A model generated the notes under the pieces. The model searched no databases. It saw only the letters and a program-made list of their open reading frames with translations, and was not told where the DNA came from. DNA of 64,000 nt from the NCBI GenBank assembly GCA_023663705.1, contig JAMPGY010000010.1:1-64000 (forward strand). Reading direction: 5' to 3'. This stretch comes from Clostridium sp. (GTDB lineage Bacteria; Bacteroidota; Bacteroidia; Bacteroidales; Bacteroidaceae). A program made the position numbers and the translations under genes. How positions within the stretch are numbered: the stretch's first letter is position 1; every line of letters starts with the position of its first letter. Shown here in pieces: positions 6,766 through 16,225 of this stretch.

Positions 6766-9657
6766 ATGTTGAAACACGTGCTCAGATATATACTATGCGG
6801 TCTGCTTGTGATGCTGGCCGGAGCTTGCTCGACGAAGAAAAATACGTCGGGCACGCGCTTTTATCATGCTCTGACGGCACGTTTCAACACCTATTATAAC
6901 GGTTCGGTGGCTTTCAAGGACGGATTGCTGGCACAGGAGCAGGGGCATAAGGACGATTACACACGTTTGCTGCCTATGTATATCTCCTCCAACAAAACAA
7001 CCGGCGGACTGGGCAAAAGCAATTACGAAACAGCCATCACCAAGTGTGAGAAAGCCATTAAACGCCATTCCATCAAGCGCCGCCCCAAGGTGAACGTCAG
7101 CAAGCGCAAGACAGAGAAGGACAAGGCCTATCTGGCGCGTAAGGAGTTCAATCCCTTTCTGAAAAACGCATGGTTGCTGATGGGGCGATCGCAGTTTCAG
7201 CAGGGACAATTCATCGAGGCGGCATCTACGTTCAACTACATTGCCCGCCTGTATGCCACCCAGCCGGAAGTGCTGTCGGTGGCACGTGCCTATCTGGCCC
7301 GTTGCTACGTGGAACTGGATTGGCCGTATGATGCCGAAGACGTGTTTGGCAAGATCAGCCGCGACAGCATCACTTCCCGTGGACGGGTGGAGCAGGAGGC
7401 CTCTTACGCCGACTATCTGATAGGCGTGAAGCGCTATGAGGAGGCTATACCTTATCTGCAGCGCACCATCAAAAAAGAAAAGCGCAAGAAACAGCGGGCC
7501 CGTCTGAACTATCTGATGGGACAGCTGTATGAACTGACCGACAACCCGCAGATGGCATACAAGGCGTTTCAGAAGGTGATACGTAGCAATCCCCCTTATG
7601 AATTGGAACTCAATGCCCGCGTGCAGCAAAGTCAGGTGATGGCCGGGGGACAGCACCGCAAGATGATCAAGAAACTGCAGCGCATGGCGCGCAATGACAA
7701 GAACAAGGACTATCAGGATTATCTCTACTATGCCATAGGCAATATCTATTTGGCCCAGCATGACACGATGCACTGTATCGGAGCGTATGAGACGGGGGTG
7801 GAGAAAAGCACGCAGAACGGCATAGCCAAGGCTGTGGTGCTGCTGCATCTGGGACAGATCTACTGGGAACGCGAGAACTATATCGAGGCACAGCGTTGTT
7901 ATTCGCAGTTGCTGGCCATACTGGATAAGGAACATGAGGAATATGCCGAGTCGGAACGTCGCTCCAAGATATTGGACGAACTGGAGCCTCACCTGTCGGC
8001 TGTCAAATTGCAGGACAGCCTGCAATGGCTGGCCCGTCTGCCCGAAAATCAGCGCAACGAGGCGATAGACAGAGTGATAGAAGCCTTGAAGAAGAAGGAG
8101 AAGGAAGAAGCTAAAAAGGCGGCTGCCGAGGAGACCGCTTCCGGCGGAAACGATAGCGGACAGACTGGTACTGTAGAGGCTAAGCCGAGAACACCGCAGG
8201 CTGCGCAGACCGGTCAGCAAGGGGCATGGTACTTCTACAACCCGATGGTGGTGAATCAAGGTAAGAACGAGTTCCGTCGTCGTTGGGGGAAACGTCCGCT
8301 GGAGGACAACTGGCGCCGGAGCAACAAGGAGGTGGTCTCTACCGAGGAGTTCGGCGAATACAATTACGACGAGGATGACGAGCAGGCTGCGGCCAGGCTG
8401 GATTCCATCGCTGCTGCCGAGGAGGCTGAGGCTGATCGTTTGTTGCAGGACTCCTTGGCCAACGACCCGCACGAGCGGGCCTACTATCTGGCTCAGATCC
8501 CGTTTGAGGAGGATCAGTTGCAGGCATCTCATCAGGTGCTGGCCGACGGACTGTACCATGCCGGTGTGTTGGAGATGGAGCGGTTGGAGAATTTCCCTTT
8601 GGCCTATCGCACCCTGCTCCGTCTGTTGACGGACTATCCCGGTTTCGGAGAGATGGCTGACGTATACTATCATCTGTTTCTGCTGACCGGACGGTTCGGG
8701 CGCACCGATGAGGCTGAGCTCTACCGGCAGAAGGTGGTGGATGAGTATCCTGAAAGCAAATTGGCGTGTCTGTTGGGTAATCCCCGTTATGCCCTGTATG
8801 CCCGACACGGTAAGCATATTGAGGACTCGGTGTATGCCGCCACTTATCAAGCCTATCAGGAGAACCGTTACGATGAGGTGGAGCGCAATTACGAATGGTC
8901 CACTTCGGACTTTCCCGAGGGTATTCACCGTCCCAAGTTTATGTTCATCCATGCCATGAGCCGTTTGTACAGTGGGGACAGAGCCGGATTTCTGGAGGCA
9001 TTGAAAGAGGTGATCGAGAAATATCCGAAGAGTGAGGTGACTGAGATGGCCGATTATATTGTCAAAGGTATAAAGGACGGGAAACTGCTGAGTGACAGCA
9101 AATACGATGCCGGTAACATCTGGGCGCGCCGTTCGATGGAGGAACTGGGCGACTCAACGGCGCAGCGGGATACTCTGAGCCGTGAGCGGTACACCGATTT
9201 CGTGTTTATGCTGGCTTTTGTGGAAAATAGTCTTGATGAGGACCAGTTGCTTTACGAAGTGGCCCGTTACAATTTCACGAGCTTCCTGGTGCGCAACTTT
9301 GATATAGAGATTGTGAAAGAACACGGTTTGGGACGGCTGCTCATCCGGGGATTCCTCAGTTTTGACGAAGTGCATGCCTACACGCAGAAACTCTTTTCCG
9401 ACCCCCGAATGGCCGAGATCCTGAAGGGAATCCGGGTGGTTATGGTGTCGGAGGAAAATCTGCGATTGCTGGGATCGGCCTTTAGTTTCGACGATTACAA
9501 AGCATTCTTTGATGAACACTTCGCACCGTTGGAGATTTCCGGGGATTTGATGCTCGATGAACCGACGGAGATCAAAGAGCAACCGGAAAACAGACAGGAG
9601 CAGACGGATGTGGAACAACCGGAGTTCTCGGATGACGAGCGCTTCCTTTTTGAATGA
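6766..9657 (+). CDS. porW: PorW/SprE-type TPR lipoprotein of the type IX secretion system
   Basis: 963 residues. It begins with a hydrophobic signal ending LAGAC (C21), a plausible but non-canonical lipobox, then the family opening CSTKKNTSGTRFYHALTARF. Tetratricopeptide-like helical pairs fill about 120-480. A low-complexity, charged linker (about 445-560, with KKKEKEEAKKAA) and a second helical region follow. In Flavobacterium and Porphyromonas the family is a periplasmic lipoprotein needed for T9SS function, thought to link the outer-membrane ring to the translocon. Start: ATG at 6766, because the frame upstream is inside the permease gene. Followed 15 bases later by porX. Family members also occur in species without proven T9SS, so the symbol is given with moderate confidence. 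Confidence 0.8.
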   Translation: MLKHVLRYILCGLLVMLAGACSTKKNTSGTRFYHALTARFNTYYNGSVAFKDGLLAQEQGHKDDYTRLLPMYISSNKTTGGLGKSNYETAITKCEKAIKRHSIKRRPKVNVSKRKTEKDKAYLARKEFNPFLKNAWLLMGRSQFQQGQFIEAASTFNYIARLYATQPEVLSVARAYLARCYVELDWPYDAEDVFGKISRDSITSRGRVEQEASYADYLIGVKRYEEAIPYLQRTIKKEKRKKQRARLNYLMGQLYELTDNPQMAYKAFQKVIRSNPPYELELNARVQQSQVMAGGQHRKMIKKLQRMARNDKNKDYQDYLYYAIGNIYLAQHDTMHCIGAYETGVEKSTQNGIAKAVVLLHLGQIYWERENYIEAQRCYSQLLAILDKEHEEYAESERRSKILDELEPHLSAVKLQDSLQWLARLPENQRNEAIDRVIEALKKKEKEEAKKAAAEETASGGNDSGQTGTVEAKPRTPQAAQTGQQGAWYFYNPMVVNQGKNEFRRRWGKRPLEDNWRRSNKEVVSTEEFGEYNYDEDDEQAAARLDSIAAAEEAEADRLLQDSLANDPHERAYYLAQIPFEEDQLQASHQVLADGLYHAGVLEMERLENFPLAYRTLLRLLTDYPGFGEMADVYYHLFLLTGRFGRTDEAELYRQKVVDEYPESKLACLLGNPRYALYARHGKHIEDSVYAATYQAYQENRYDEVERNYEWSTSDFPEGIHRPKFMFIHAMSRLYSGDRAGFLEALKEVIEKYPKSEVTEMADYIVKGIKDGKLLSDSKYDAGNIWARRSMEELGDSTAQRDTLSRERYTDFVFMLAFVENSLDEDQLLYEVARYNFTSFLVRNFDIEIVKEHGLGRLLIRGFLSFDEVHAYTQKLFSDPRMAEILKGIRVVMVSEENLRLLGSAFSFDDYKAFFDEHFAPLEISGDLMLDEPTEIKEQPENRQEQTDVEQPEFSDDERFLFE

Positions 9658-9672
9658 CAGATAAACGATAAG

Positions 9673-11232
9673 ATGATGAGCAACGGATTGTTATTGTGGG
9701 TGGACGATGAGATCGAACAGTTGAGATCCCACATCTTCTTTCTCGAGAAGAAAGGGTATGAGGTGGAGAAGGTATCCAATGGACAGGATGCACTTGACCT
9801 GTGTGGTGAGAAGACCTTTGACCTCATATTGCTCGATGAGAATATGCCGGGACTCAGCGGACTGGAGACACTGGCCCGCATCAAGGAGATTTCTCCGATG
9901 ACTCCGGTGGTGATGGTGACCAAGAGCGAGGAAGAGAATATCATGGATCAGGCCATTGGTTCCAAGATTGCCGATTATCTGATCAAGCCGGTTAATCCTA
10001 CCCAGATTCTGCTGACGCTGAAGAAAAATATCCACCGTAAGGAAATTGTGACGGAGGTGGCACAGACCGCCTATCAGCAGAATTTCGGGAAAATAGGCAT
10101 GCAGATTAACGACTCGCTGACAATTGACCACTGGATAGAGGTGTATAAGCGACTTGTTTTTTGGGAACTGGAACTGTCGGATACGGATAGTAGCATGCAC
10201 GAGATGCTGACCATGCAAAAGGCCGAGGCCAATCAAATGTTCGGTAAGTTCATCCGCAAGCATTATATCGACTGGTTGTCCGAAGATGCGGCAGACCGTC
10301 CGATGATGAGTCCTGATCTGTTCAAGAAAAAAGTGTTTCCGGCTCTGGACAAAGGGGAGAAGGTGTTCTTTATCGTGTTGGATAACTTCCGTTACGACCA
10401 ATGGAGAATGTTGAGTGCCGAACTGGCAGATCTGTTCTTTATCGAGGAGGAACTGTATTGCAGCATACTGCCCACAGCAACCCAGTATGCCCGTAATGCC
10501 ATCTTTTCCGGACTGATGCCCCGCCAGATTGCAGAGATGTTTCCCGACCTGTGGGTGGATGAAGAGGAAGAGGAGGGGAAGAACCGGAATGAGGAACCGC
10601 TGATCCGCACACAGCTGGAGCGTTTCCGTCGCAAACACACGTTCAGTTACCACAAGGTGAATGATTCGTCGGCAGCGGAGAAGCTGGTGCAGCAGTTTCC
10701 GAATCTGGAGTATAACGACCTTAATGTGGTGGTGCTTAATTTTATTGATATGCTATCCCATGCCCGCACAGAGATGAAGATGGTGCGCGAACTGGCTTCG
10801 GATGAGGCGGCCTACCGCAGCATCACGCGCAGTTGGTTCCTGCATTCGCCTGTGCGTGAATTGTTCCGTCTGCTGGCTGCCGGAGACTATCGTGTGGTGG
10901 TGACAACCGATCACGGGAGCATACGGGTGAATACACCGGTCAAGGTGATGGGGGATCGGAATACCAATACAAATCTGCGTTATAAGTTGGGACGTAGCCT
11001 GAGCTATAATCCTAAGGACGTATTTGAGATCAAGGATCCGCGTCGTGTGCAGTTGCCTGTGCCCAACCTCAGCACAGCATATATTTTTGCTCTTTCAGAC
11101 GACTTCTTTGCTTATCCCAACAACTACAACTATTACGTATCTTACTACAGGAACACCTTTCAGCACGGCGGCATCTCGATGGAGGAAATGTTGGTGCCGT
11201 TCATTACGTTGCAGAGTCGTAAACGCAATTGA
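9673..11232 (+). CDS. porX: PorX: response regulator with PglZ phosphatase-superfamily domain
   Basis: 519 residues. The N-terminal receiver domain (about 5-122) has acidic residues D11-D12, phospho-acceptor D55 in LLDENMPG, T83 and K105. A helical linker follows. The C-terminal PglZ domain of the alkaline-phosphatase superfamily shows DNFRYDQWR at 237-245, TATQYAR at 268-274 with the expected catalytic Thr, and TTDHGS as a metal-ligand block. This architecture is that of PorX, the cytoplasmic regulator partnered by kinase PorY, which controls T9SS genes and works with the sigma factor SigP in Porphyromonas. PorY is not in the window. It lies directly downstream of porW and 8 bases before tsaE. 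The start could be the first or second ATG (9673 or 9676). Confidence 0.93.
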   Translation: MMSNGLLLWVDDEIEQLRSHIFFLEKKGYEVEKVSNGQDALDLCGEKTFDLILLDENMPGLSGLETLARIKEISPMTPVVMVTKSEEENIMDQAIGSKIADYLIKPVNPTQILLTLKKNIHRKEIVTEVAQTAYQQNFGKIGMQINDSLTIDHWIEVYKRLVFWELELSDTDSSMHEMLTMQKAEANQMFGKFIRKHYIDWLSEDAADRPMMSPDLFKKKVFPALDKGEKVFFIVLDNFRYDQWRMLSAELADLFFIEEELYCSILPTATQYARNAIFSGLMPRQIAEMFPDLWVDEEEEEGKNRNEEPLIRTQLERFRRKHTFSYHKVNDSSAAEKLVQQFPNLEYNDLNVVVLNFIDMLSHARTEMKMVRELASDEAAYRSITRSWFLHSPVRELFRLLAAGDYRVVVTTDHGSIRVNTPVKVMGDRNTNTNLRYKLGRSLSYNPKDVFEIKDPRRVQLPVPNLSTAYIFALSDDFFAYPNNYNYYVSYYRNTFQHGGISMEEMLVPFITLQSRKRN

Positions 11233-11240
11233 AACAGAAT

Positions 11241-11651
11241 ATGGAACTGAAAATCGAATCTACGGAGCGCCTGCACGATGCGGCGCGTGAGTTCATTAAT
11301 CAAATGGGCGAGGGAACGGTGTTTGCCTTTTACGGGCAGATGGGAGCGGGAAAAACCACTTTTATCAAGGCCGTCTGTGAGTGTCTGGGAGTGGAGGATG
11401 TCATCAATTCGCCCACTTTCGCCATTGTCAATGAGTATCGCTCGGCCACGGGTGAACTGATCTACCATTTTGACTTCTACCGCATCCGGAAGTTGGAAGA
11501 GGTGTATGATATGGGCTATGAGGATTACTTCTACAGCGGTGCCCTTTGCTTTATAGAATGGCCGGAACTGGTGGAGGAACTTTTGCCGGAGGATGCGGTC
11601 AAGGTACGTATCGAGGAGGACGGAACCGGGGTGCGGTTGTTACGTTGGTAG
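11241..11651 (+). CDS. tsaE: tRNA threonylcarbamoyladenosine biosynthesis ATPase TsaE
   Basis: 136 residues. Required, with TsaB and TsaD, for the t6A37 modification of ANN-decoding tRNAs. The P-loop [11 protein letters not shown] lies at about 30-40, followed by the family signature [10 protein letters not shown] and HFDFYR. ATG at 11241 is chosen; the earlier TTG at 11229 overlaps the porX stop. It closes the porW-porX-tsaE group and is followed by a strong bidirectional terminator. Confidence 0.95.
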   Translation: MELKIESTERLHDAAREFINQMGEGTVFAFYGQMGAGKTTFIKAVCECLGVEDVINSPTFAIVNEYRSATGELIYHFDFYRIRKLEEVYDMGYEDYFYSGALCFIEWPELVEELLPEDAVKVRIEEDGTGVRLLRW

Positions 11652-11696
11652 GTTCTGCTCTGCTGTCCGGATGACTGTCTCGTCCGTAGCTATGAG

Positions 11697-11741
11697 AAAA
11701 ACGCTTGCCGCCGGCTGAAAACCTGCGGCAAGCGTTTTTTA
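11697..11741. terminator. Bidirectional terminator between tsaE and GH95
   Basis: A perfect 11-bp stem (11701-11711 with 11725-11735), flanked by A-rich sequence on the left and six T on the right. It serves the converging tsaE (+) and GH95 (-) genes. Confidence 0.88.
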
Positions 11742-11762
11742 TAATCCTTCAGTGTGTGTACT

Positions 11763-14700
11763 TTAGATTGTGGCTTTGGCGGTATAAACCTCGCCACTGG
11801 TGGAAGTAACCTTCACGATAATTACTGCGTTTTTCACAGGAACTTTAACGGAGTTTGCCCGTGCGGTTGCCAGTGTGCGGCCGTTGAGGTCGCTTACGCA
11901 GATGGAAGGTTTTTCAATGCCGCTTACTTTGATTGTGCCATTACTGACCGACACGTTCATCTTTCCGTCGGAAAAAGTATTGATGGCGGTGAATTCCGTG
12001 TTGTTGTTGGTGTAGTCGGCATCATAGACGAAGTCAATTACACTTTCAGGTGCGAGTTCTTCGATGTAGATGGTCTTGGTTCCGGTTTGCTCGTTGATGG
12101 TGATGAGCGGCTTGGTGAGTTCCACGCCATTCACGCTCACACGTATGTGCTCAATGTCGGCATTGCCTACCTTGAGGTTGCCGCCTTTCACAGCTACCAT
12201 TCTGGCTGTTTTGATTTTTCCGTCTTTCCAATCAATGTCAACGGTCACATTACCGATAGCTTTCAGACCTTTGACACGGCCTTCTGTCCACAATGAAGGC
12301 AGAGCGGGCAACAGATAGAAGGCATCGTTGCGGCTTTGGAGCAACATTTCGGCAACACCTGAGCAGGCGCCGAAGTTTCCATCGATCTGGAAAGGCGAAT
12401 GTGAGTCAAACAGATTGAGGTAGACGCCGGAACCGTTGCGATGGGTCGAGCAGAGAGCGTTGCGCAGAATCTTGCGTGCATGGTCGCCGTCCTGAGCGCG
12501 TGCCCAAAGGTTGATCTTCCAGCCCATGGACCATCCCGTAGCACCGTCGCCACGGAATTCGAGACCGTTGACAGCAGCGTCAAACAGTTCCGTGCCCGGT
12601 TCGATCTGTGAATAGGGATACAGGCACATGAAGTTACTCATGTGACGGTGACTTTTCTGTCCCTGGGAATATTTGGCGTACTTCCATTCCTGAAGCATGA
12701 CCTCACCTTTTTTGATGCCGTTGAAAGTCTCGCCCCATTCTCCATCGTAAGTTTCCAGATAAAGTCCCCGGTCCAGATTGTCGTAATAGCTTTGTAGTTT
12801 GGCCTGGTCGTCAGCCGTTATGCCGCAGGTCTCAAGTCCGAGCACCTCGATGGCACGAAGCGTGTTGCTGAAAAGATCCACAAGAATCTGTTGGGCGTGG
12901 CAAGTGGCATTTGTGCTGCCGGGGCCGTGTTCGGGCGAGTATTCACGCGGTGCTTCCCACGTTCCGTCTGCACCCTTGACCAGACGCTCAAGCCAGAATT
13001 CGCAGGTTGACCAAATGGTCGGGAAGGCACGGGCAAGGAACTCCTTGTCGAGAGTGTAATCATAATGCTGGAACAGGTGGCTGCAGCACCATGCGTTGGC
13101 AATGGTGTAGTTGTGCATGAACGATCCCGATCCGCCGAAGATATTGCTTTCGGTGAAGAATGTCCAGCCCTTGGTCTGTCCCGAATCCTTGGCATATTGT
13201 TGCCACTGCGGTTGCTTGGTGGCCATATTGATAAGGTAGTTCAGGAACGGCAGATGAAGTTCGCTGAGGTTGGTGGGTTCGGCGGGCCAATAACACATCT
13301 GGAGATTGATGTTGTTGTGGATGTCGGCGTTCCACGGAGCGATTTGGCCTCCATACGGATTTTTGAAGTTATAGCCGCTCCAGATACCCTGGAGGTTGTT
13401 GGGCAGATCCACACCGCGGCTGCTTCCGATGTGCAGGTAGCGTCCGTAGTGGAAGTAAAGTTGTTCAAGCATCTTCACGGCCGGATCGTTGGCGTTTACG
13501 TTTTGTCCGGTGGTATCCTGATAATAATTGATCATCTCGTCGGTCGGCTTGTTGTTCTCCGAACCGTTGATTTCAAACTCCACGCGTCCGAACAAACTTT
13601 GGTAGTCGGCGATGTGGTCGGCAAGCAGGCTCTCCCAGCCCTTGTCTGCGGCCTTTCCGGCTGTTGTTTCAACACGGCTTGTGAGTGCACCGGTGTTGGA
13701 GCAATAGTTGGGTGCCAGCGGATCATAGTCTGTACCGCCGGTGATGACAACCAGAACCTTGTCTGCACCCTTGACCGTGATGCCGTCTTCCGCTGCCGTC
13801 ATGGTTCCACCGGTAGGAATGATCTTGATGCAGGCTGCGAACGTGAGTGTCTCGAATTTACCGCCATAGGTGATGGTTCCGTCCGTTCCATAGCTCACAG
13901 GACGGGTCAGGTAGGCCGGGTTCATACCCGGGGCTTCGGTAAACTTCACATATATGGATCCGGCTTTATCGGCAGAGAGGAGAGCGGCAACCACATTGTC
14001 GGGATTGGAAGCGATGTAGGTGCGTGTGAAGGTGGTTCCTTCGGCATTCTGGTAGCTTACGTTGGCTGTTGCGTCCGTAAGGTCGAGGTTGCGCCAGTAG
14101 TTTCGTACGGCTTTACCTTCCCATCCCATGCCTTCCTCTTCAAGCGATTCGATGTAGAGGGAACCGAAGTTTTGGTAGCATCCGTAATTGGAGCTGTTGT
14201 CTTCCTTACGACCGGTCCAGAGTGTCTTTTCGTTTACCGAGATGTCTTCGCGCTTCACACCTCCAAGCACCATGGCACCGAGTTGGCCGTTGCCCACAGG
14301 CAGACCGAGATCCATCCATTGTTGGGCGATTGTGGAAGTTGTGGCCGGACGGGTATACCAGAGGGATAACTTATTTTCCGGACGATAAGACTCGGAACCG
14401 TTTACATCGAATTCTGCGAAATAAACATTTTCCGGGTCGATAAAGCGTAGAGCGTTGCCTTTTTCCGAAGCCGATCCGGCCCAAAAACCAATCAACATGG
14501 CAGAACTGCTTGCGCCTTGCCACATGTTCATGCAATTGTTGTTGCCGGTAATGCCGTTGGCTTTGATTTCCCAAGAGCCGGCAAAAGTGGACGGAGACTC
14601 AATCAAAGAGAAACCGGGGGCGTATGCTGTTGTCGAAGCGATGACACGTGCTGCATCTCCCGAACCGCTTACACCGAGATACTCACCGTCTTTGTTTACG

Positions 14701-15356
14701 ATCTGGAAGTTCTCCTTTTCACCGACGAGTTTCCACAGTTTGGTGGGAACGGGAGCGGCGGTTGTGGGACGGGTGACGTTTTGTCCTATGCCGTTGGATG
14801 TGATGACGGAGTTGTTGTTGCAGAATTGGATGAAGTACCAAGTGGTGGCGTTTTCATCGGAGAACTCCGGCAATTCGGCGGAGAGTGAGATGAAGGTCAG
14901 TTTATTGTTGTTGTCGCCGGAATTCCATTCGCCAAGTTGGGCGCCCACTCCGGTGCCGCCCCATTGGTTCATGTAATTGGACTGACCGATACGGCCGATT
15001 TCCCAGTAATCGGTTCCCTCGTTCAGCCGGAGGCTGACGGCATCGCTTTCATTGGCCACGGCTTTAAACCGTCCGTCTCCGAAACCGATGTAATTGCCGT
15101 TTGCACTGCGCATCTTGAAGTTGTCCTGTTCGCCGATGAGTTGCCATTTCAGTTCGTTGGTGGTGGCCGCATCGGCGGTGATGAGGTTGGCATCGGCACC
15201 GTTGTCTTTCAATACATGACTGCCGGTGGTAAACTTCACTTGATACCAGTGGGGGGAGTTTGTGGAGCTGAAATTCGGTATTTCAAGCGCCATTGTCGTT
15301 GCTGAGACTACCAATAGGATGAGTGTCCCAAGCAGTGCTTTAAAGTTAAATTTCAT
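11763..15356 (-). CDS. GH95 alpha-L-fucosidase-type enzyme with two N-terminal accessory domains
   Basis: 1197 residues. Signal peptide about 1-24, then two related beta-rich accessory domains (about 25-160 and 165-310), each with a core like LWKLVGEKENF...GEYLG; the same domain opens the GH20 protein of this window. The catalytic part (about 325-1090) starts with the GH95 signature LWYTRPA and LPVGNGQLGAMVLGG. It retains INLQMCYW, the REYSPEHGP block (E805, E809), and DGNFGACSG with D992, equivalent to the general base region of AfcA. The family cleaves alpha-1,2-fucose, as on mucin or milk glycans, or alpha-galactose in some members. Residues 1125-1197 resemble a type IX sorting tail. Usual GH95 length is about 750-850, the excess being the accessory domains and tail. 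Transcribed alone from a promoter under an inverted repeat. Confidence 0.93.
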   Translation of the reverse strand: MKFNFKALLGTLILLVVSATTMALEIPNFSSTNSPHWYQVKFTTGSHVLKDNGADANLITADAATTNELKWQLIGEQDNFKMRSANGNYIGFGDGRFKAVANESDAVSLRLNEGTDYWEIGRIGQSNYMNQWGGTGVGAQLGEWNSGDNNNKLTFISLSAELPEFSDENATTWYFIQFCNNNSVITSNGIGQNVTRPTTAAPVPTKLWKLVGEKENFQIVNKDGEYLGVSGSGDAARVIASTTAYAPGFSLIESPSTFAGSWEIKANGITGNNNCMNMWQGASSSAMLIGFWAGSASEKGNALRFIDPENVYFAEFDVNGSESYRPENKLSLWYTRPATTSTIAQQWMDLGLPVGNGQLGAMVLGGVKREDISVNEKTLWTGRKEDNSSNYGCYQNFGSLYIESLEEEGMGWEGKAVRNYWRNLDLTDATANVSYQNAEGTTFTRTYIASNPDNVVAALLSADKAGSIYVKFTEAPGMNPAYLTRPVSYGTDGTITYGGKFETLTFAACIKIIPTGGTMTAAEDGITVKGADKVLVVITGGTDYDPLAPNYCSNTGALTSRVETTAGKAADKGWESLLADHIADYQSLFGRVEFEINGSENNKPTDEMINYYQDTTGQNVNANDPAVKMLEQLYFHYGRYLHIGSSRGVDLPNNLQGIWSGYNFKNPYGGQIAPWNADIHNNINLQMCYWPAEPTNLSELHLPFLNYLINMATKQPQWQQYAKDSGQTKGWTFFTESNIFGGSGSFMHNYTIANAWCCSHLFQHYDYTLDKEFLARAFPTIWSTCEFWLERLVKGADGTWEAPREYSPEHGPGSTNATCHAQQILVDLFSNTLRAIEVLGLETCGITADDQAKLQSYYDNLDRGLYLETYDGEWGETFNGIKKGEVMLQEWKYAKYSQGQKSHRHMSNFMCLYPYSQIEPGTELFDAAVNGLEFRGDGATGWSMGWKINLWARAQDGDHARKILRNALCSTHRNGSGVYLNLFDSHSPFQIDGNFGACSGVAEMLLQSRNDAFYLLPALPSLWTEGRVKGLKAIGNVTVDIDWKDGKIKTARMVAVKGGNLKVGNADIEHIRVSVNGVELTKPLITINEQTGTKTIYIEELAPESVIDFVYDADYTNNNTEFTAINTFSDGKMNVSVSNGTIKVSGIEKPSICVSDLNGRTLATARANSVKVPVKNAVIIVKVTSTSGEVYTAKATI

Positions 15357-15413
15357 GGATAGTAAGTTATTTTAGGGTTATTTGCGTTAACAAAGTTAGT
15401 TCAACCTTTAGCG

Positions 15414-15445
15414 CAAATATAGAGATTAATCCATAAACGCGCAAA
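15414..15445 (-). promoter_or_regulatory. Promoter of the GH95 gene
   Basis: On the minus strand TTTG (complement of 15442-15445) is 20 bp from TATATTTG (complement of 15414-15421), an exact consensus match, leaving a leader of about 50 bases before the ATG at 15356. Confidence 0.8.
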
Positions 15446-15470
15446 TTTTTATACGCATTTATGGATTAAT
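15425..15470. promoter_or_regulatory. 17-bp-arm inverted repeat over the GH95 promoter, probable operator
   Basis: Arms 15425-15441 and 15454-15470 match at 16 of 17 positions around a 12-bp spacer. The right-hand arm in transcription sense fills the gap between the -33 and -7 boxes; the -33 box is in the spacer. A DNA-binding dimer here would act directly on the promoter. It could alternatively terminate the upstream small gene as RNA, but its arms are AT-rich and no U-run follows. Confidence 0.65.
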
Positions 15471-15521
15471 TTGTGCTCATACACACCGATATATGCTAAA
15501 GGTGAAAAGTACCGGATCGGT

Positions 15522-15857
15522 TTATTCTTCCTGATTGTATCCGTATTCCAGTTCGGCCTCCACAACCCATAGCAGATCTTCTGCCGTGAACTTGTCGGTC
15601 ACACCGTCTTTTTGAATTGTTTTCAGGATATATGCGACAGCTTCCTCCAGATCGATTTCTATCTCGCCGTTTTCATCGCCTTCCTGCTCCCACACACCTT
15701 TCTCTGTGTAGTAGTCTGCAAGAATGTCCATGATGTAGAGAAGATCATCGTCTGAGAAGATTTCCTTTTTCTCCTGCGGAAGATGGTTCTTGATGAATGC
15801 CACAGTGCGTATGTCATCTTCTGCGCCCTGTAGCCATTCTTTGTCCAGATCGTCCAT
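15522..15857 (-). CDS. Small acidic conserved protein of unknown function
   Basis: 111 residues, strongly acidic and mostly helical by composition, with no signal peptide or membrane segment, so cytosolic. It contains two similar blocks, SDDDLLYIMDILADYY and TAEDLLWVVEAELEYG, suggesting an internal duplication of a helical motif. It starts 11 bases after the trxA stop and is the last gene of the dnaE-trxA group. I do not recognise a functional family; the constant neighbourhood with trxA is the only hint. Confidence 0.8.
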   Translation of the reverse strand: MDDLDKEWLQGAEDDIRTVAFIKNHLPQEKKEIFSDDDLLYIMDILADYYTEKGVWEQEGDENGEIEIDLEEAVAYILKTIQKDGVTDKFTAEDLLWVVEAELEYGYNQEE

Positions 15858-15868
15858 GGTAAATGTCT

Positions 15869-16183
15869 TTATAAAATGCCTTTAAGCTTTTCTTCCAAAG
15901 TGCTCTTGGGGGCTGCACCGACTTGCTTGTCCACTACCTCGCCGTTTTTGATAAACAGTACCGTGGGTACGTTCCGTATACCGAAACGCGAAGCCAGATC
16001 GTCGTTTTCCTCCACGTCACATTTTCCGATAACCGCCTGTCCTTCGTAGTCTTGTGCTAATTCTTCGATGATGGGGCCGATTTTTTTGCAGGGGCCGCAC
16101 CAAGTTGCCCAGAAGTCCACAACCATAGGCTTCCCGGAAGCCGCAAGTTCTTCAAAGTTAGAGTTTGTAATTGCTAATGCCAT
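15869..16183 (-). CDS. trxA: Thioredoxin
   Basis: 104-residue cytosolic thioredoxin. The active site WCGPCKK places the redox cysteines at C29 and C32. The conserved cis-proline is in VPTVLF. It reduces protein disulfides, receiving electrons from thioredoxin reductase. Full family length. Located 42 bases downstream of dnaE. A TATCTTTG box (complement of 16218-16225) just upstream, without a clear -33 partner, suggests it also has its own promoter. Confidence 0.96.
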   Translation of the reverse strand: MALAITNSNFEELAASGKPMVVDFWATWCGPCKKIGPIIEELAQDYEGQAVIGKCDVEENDDLASRFGIRNVPTVLFIKNGEVVDKQVGAAPKSTLEEKLKGIL

Positions 16184-16225
16184 AATCTGATATCTATATA
16201 TTATATATTGTTTTGGACAAAGATA

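Noticed and set aside
9673-11232. BREX-type PglZ defence protein
   Set aside because: The receiver domain fused to PglZ and the porW neighbour identify PorX; no other BREX gene is present.
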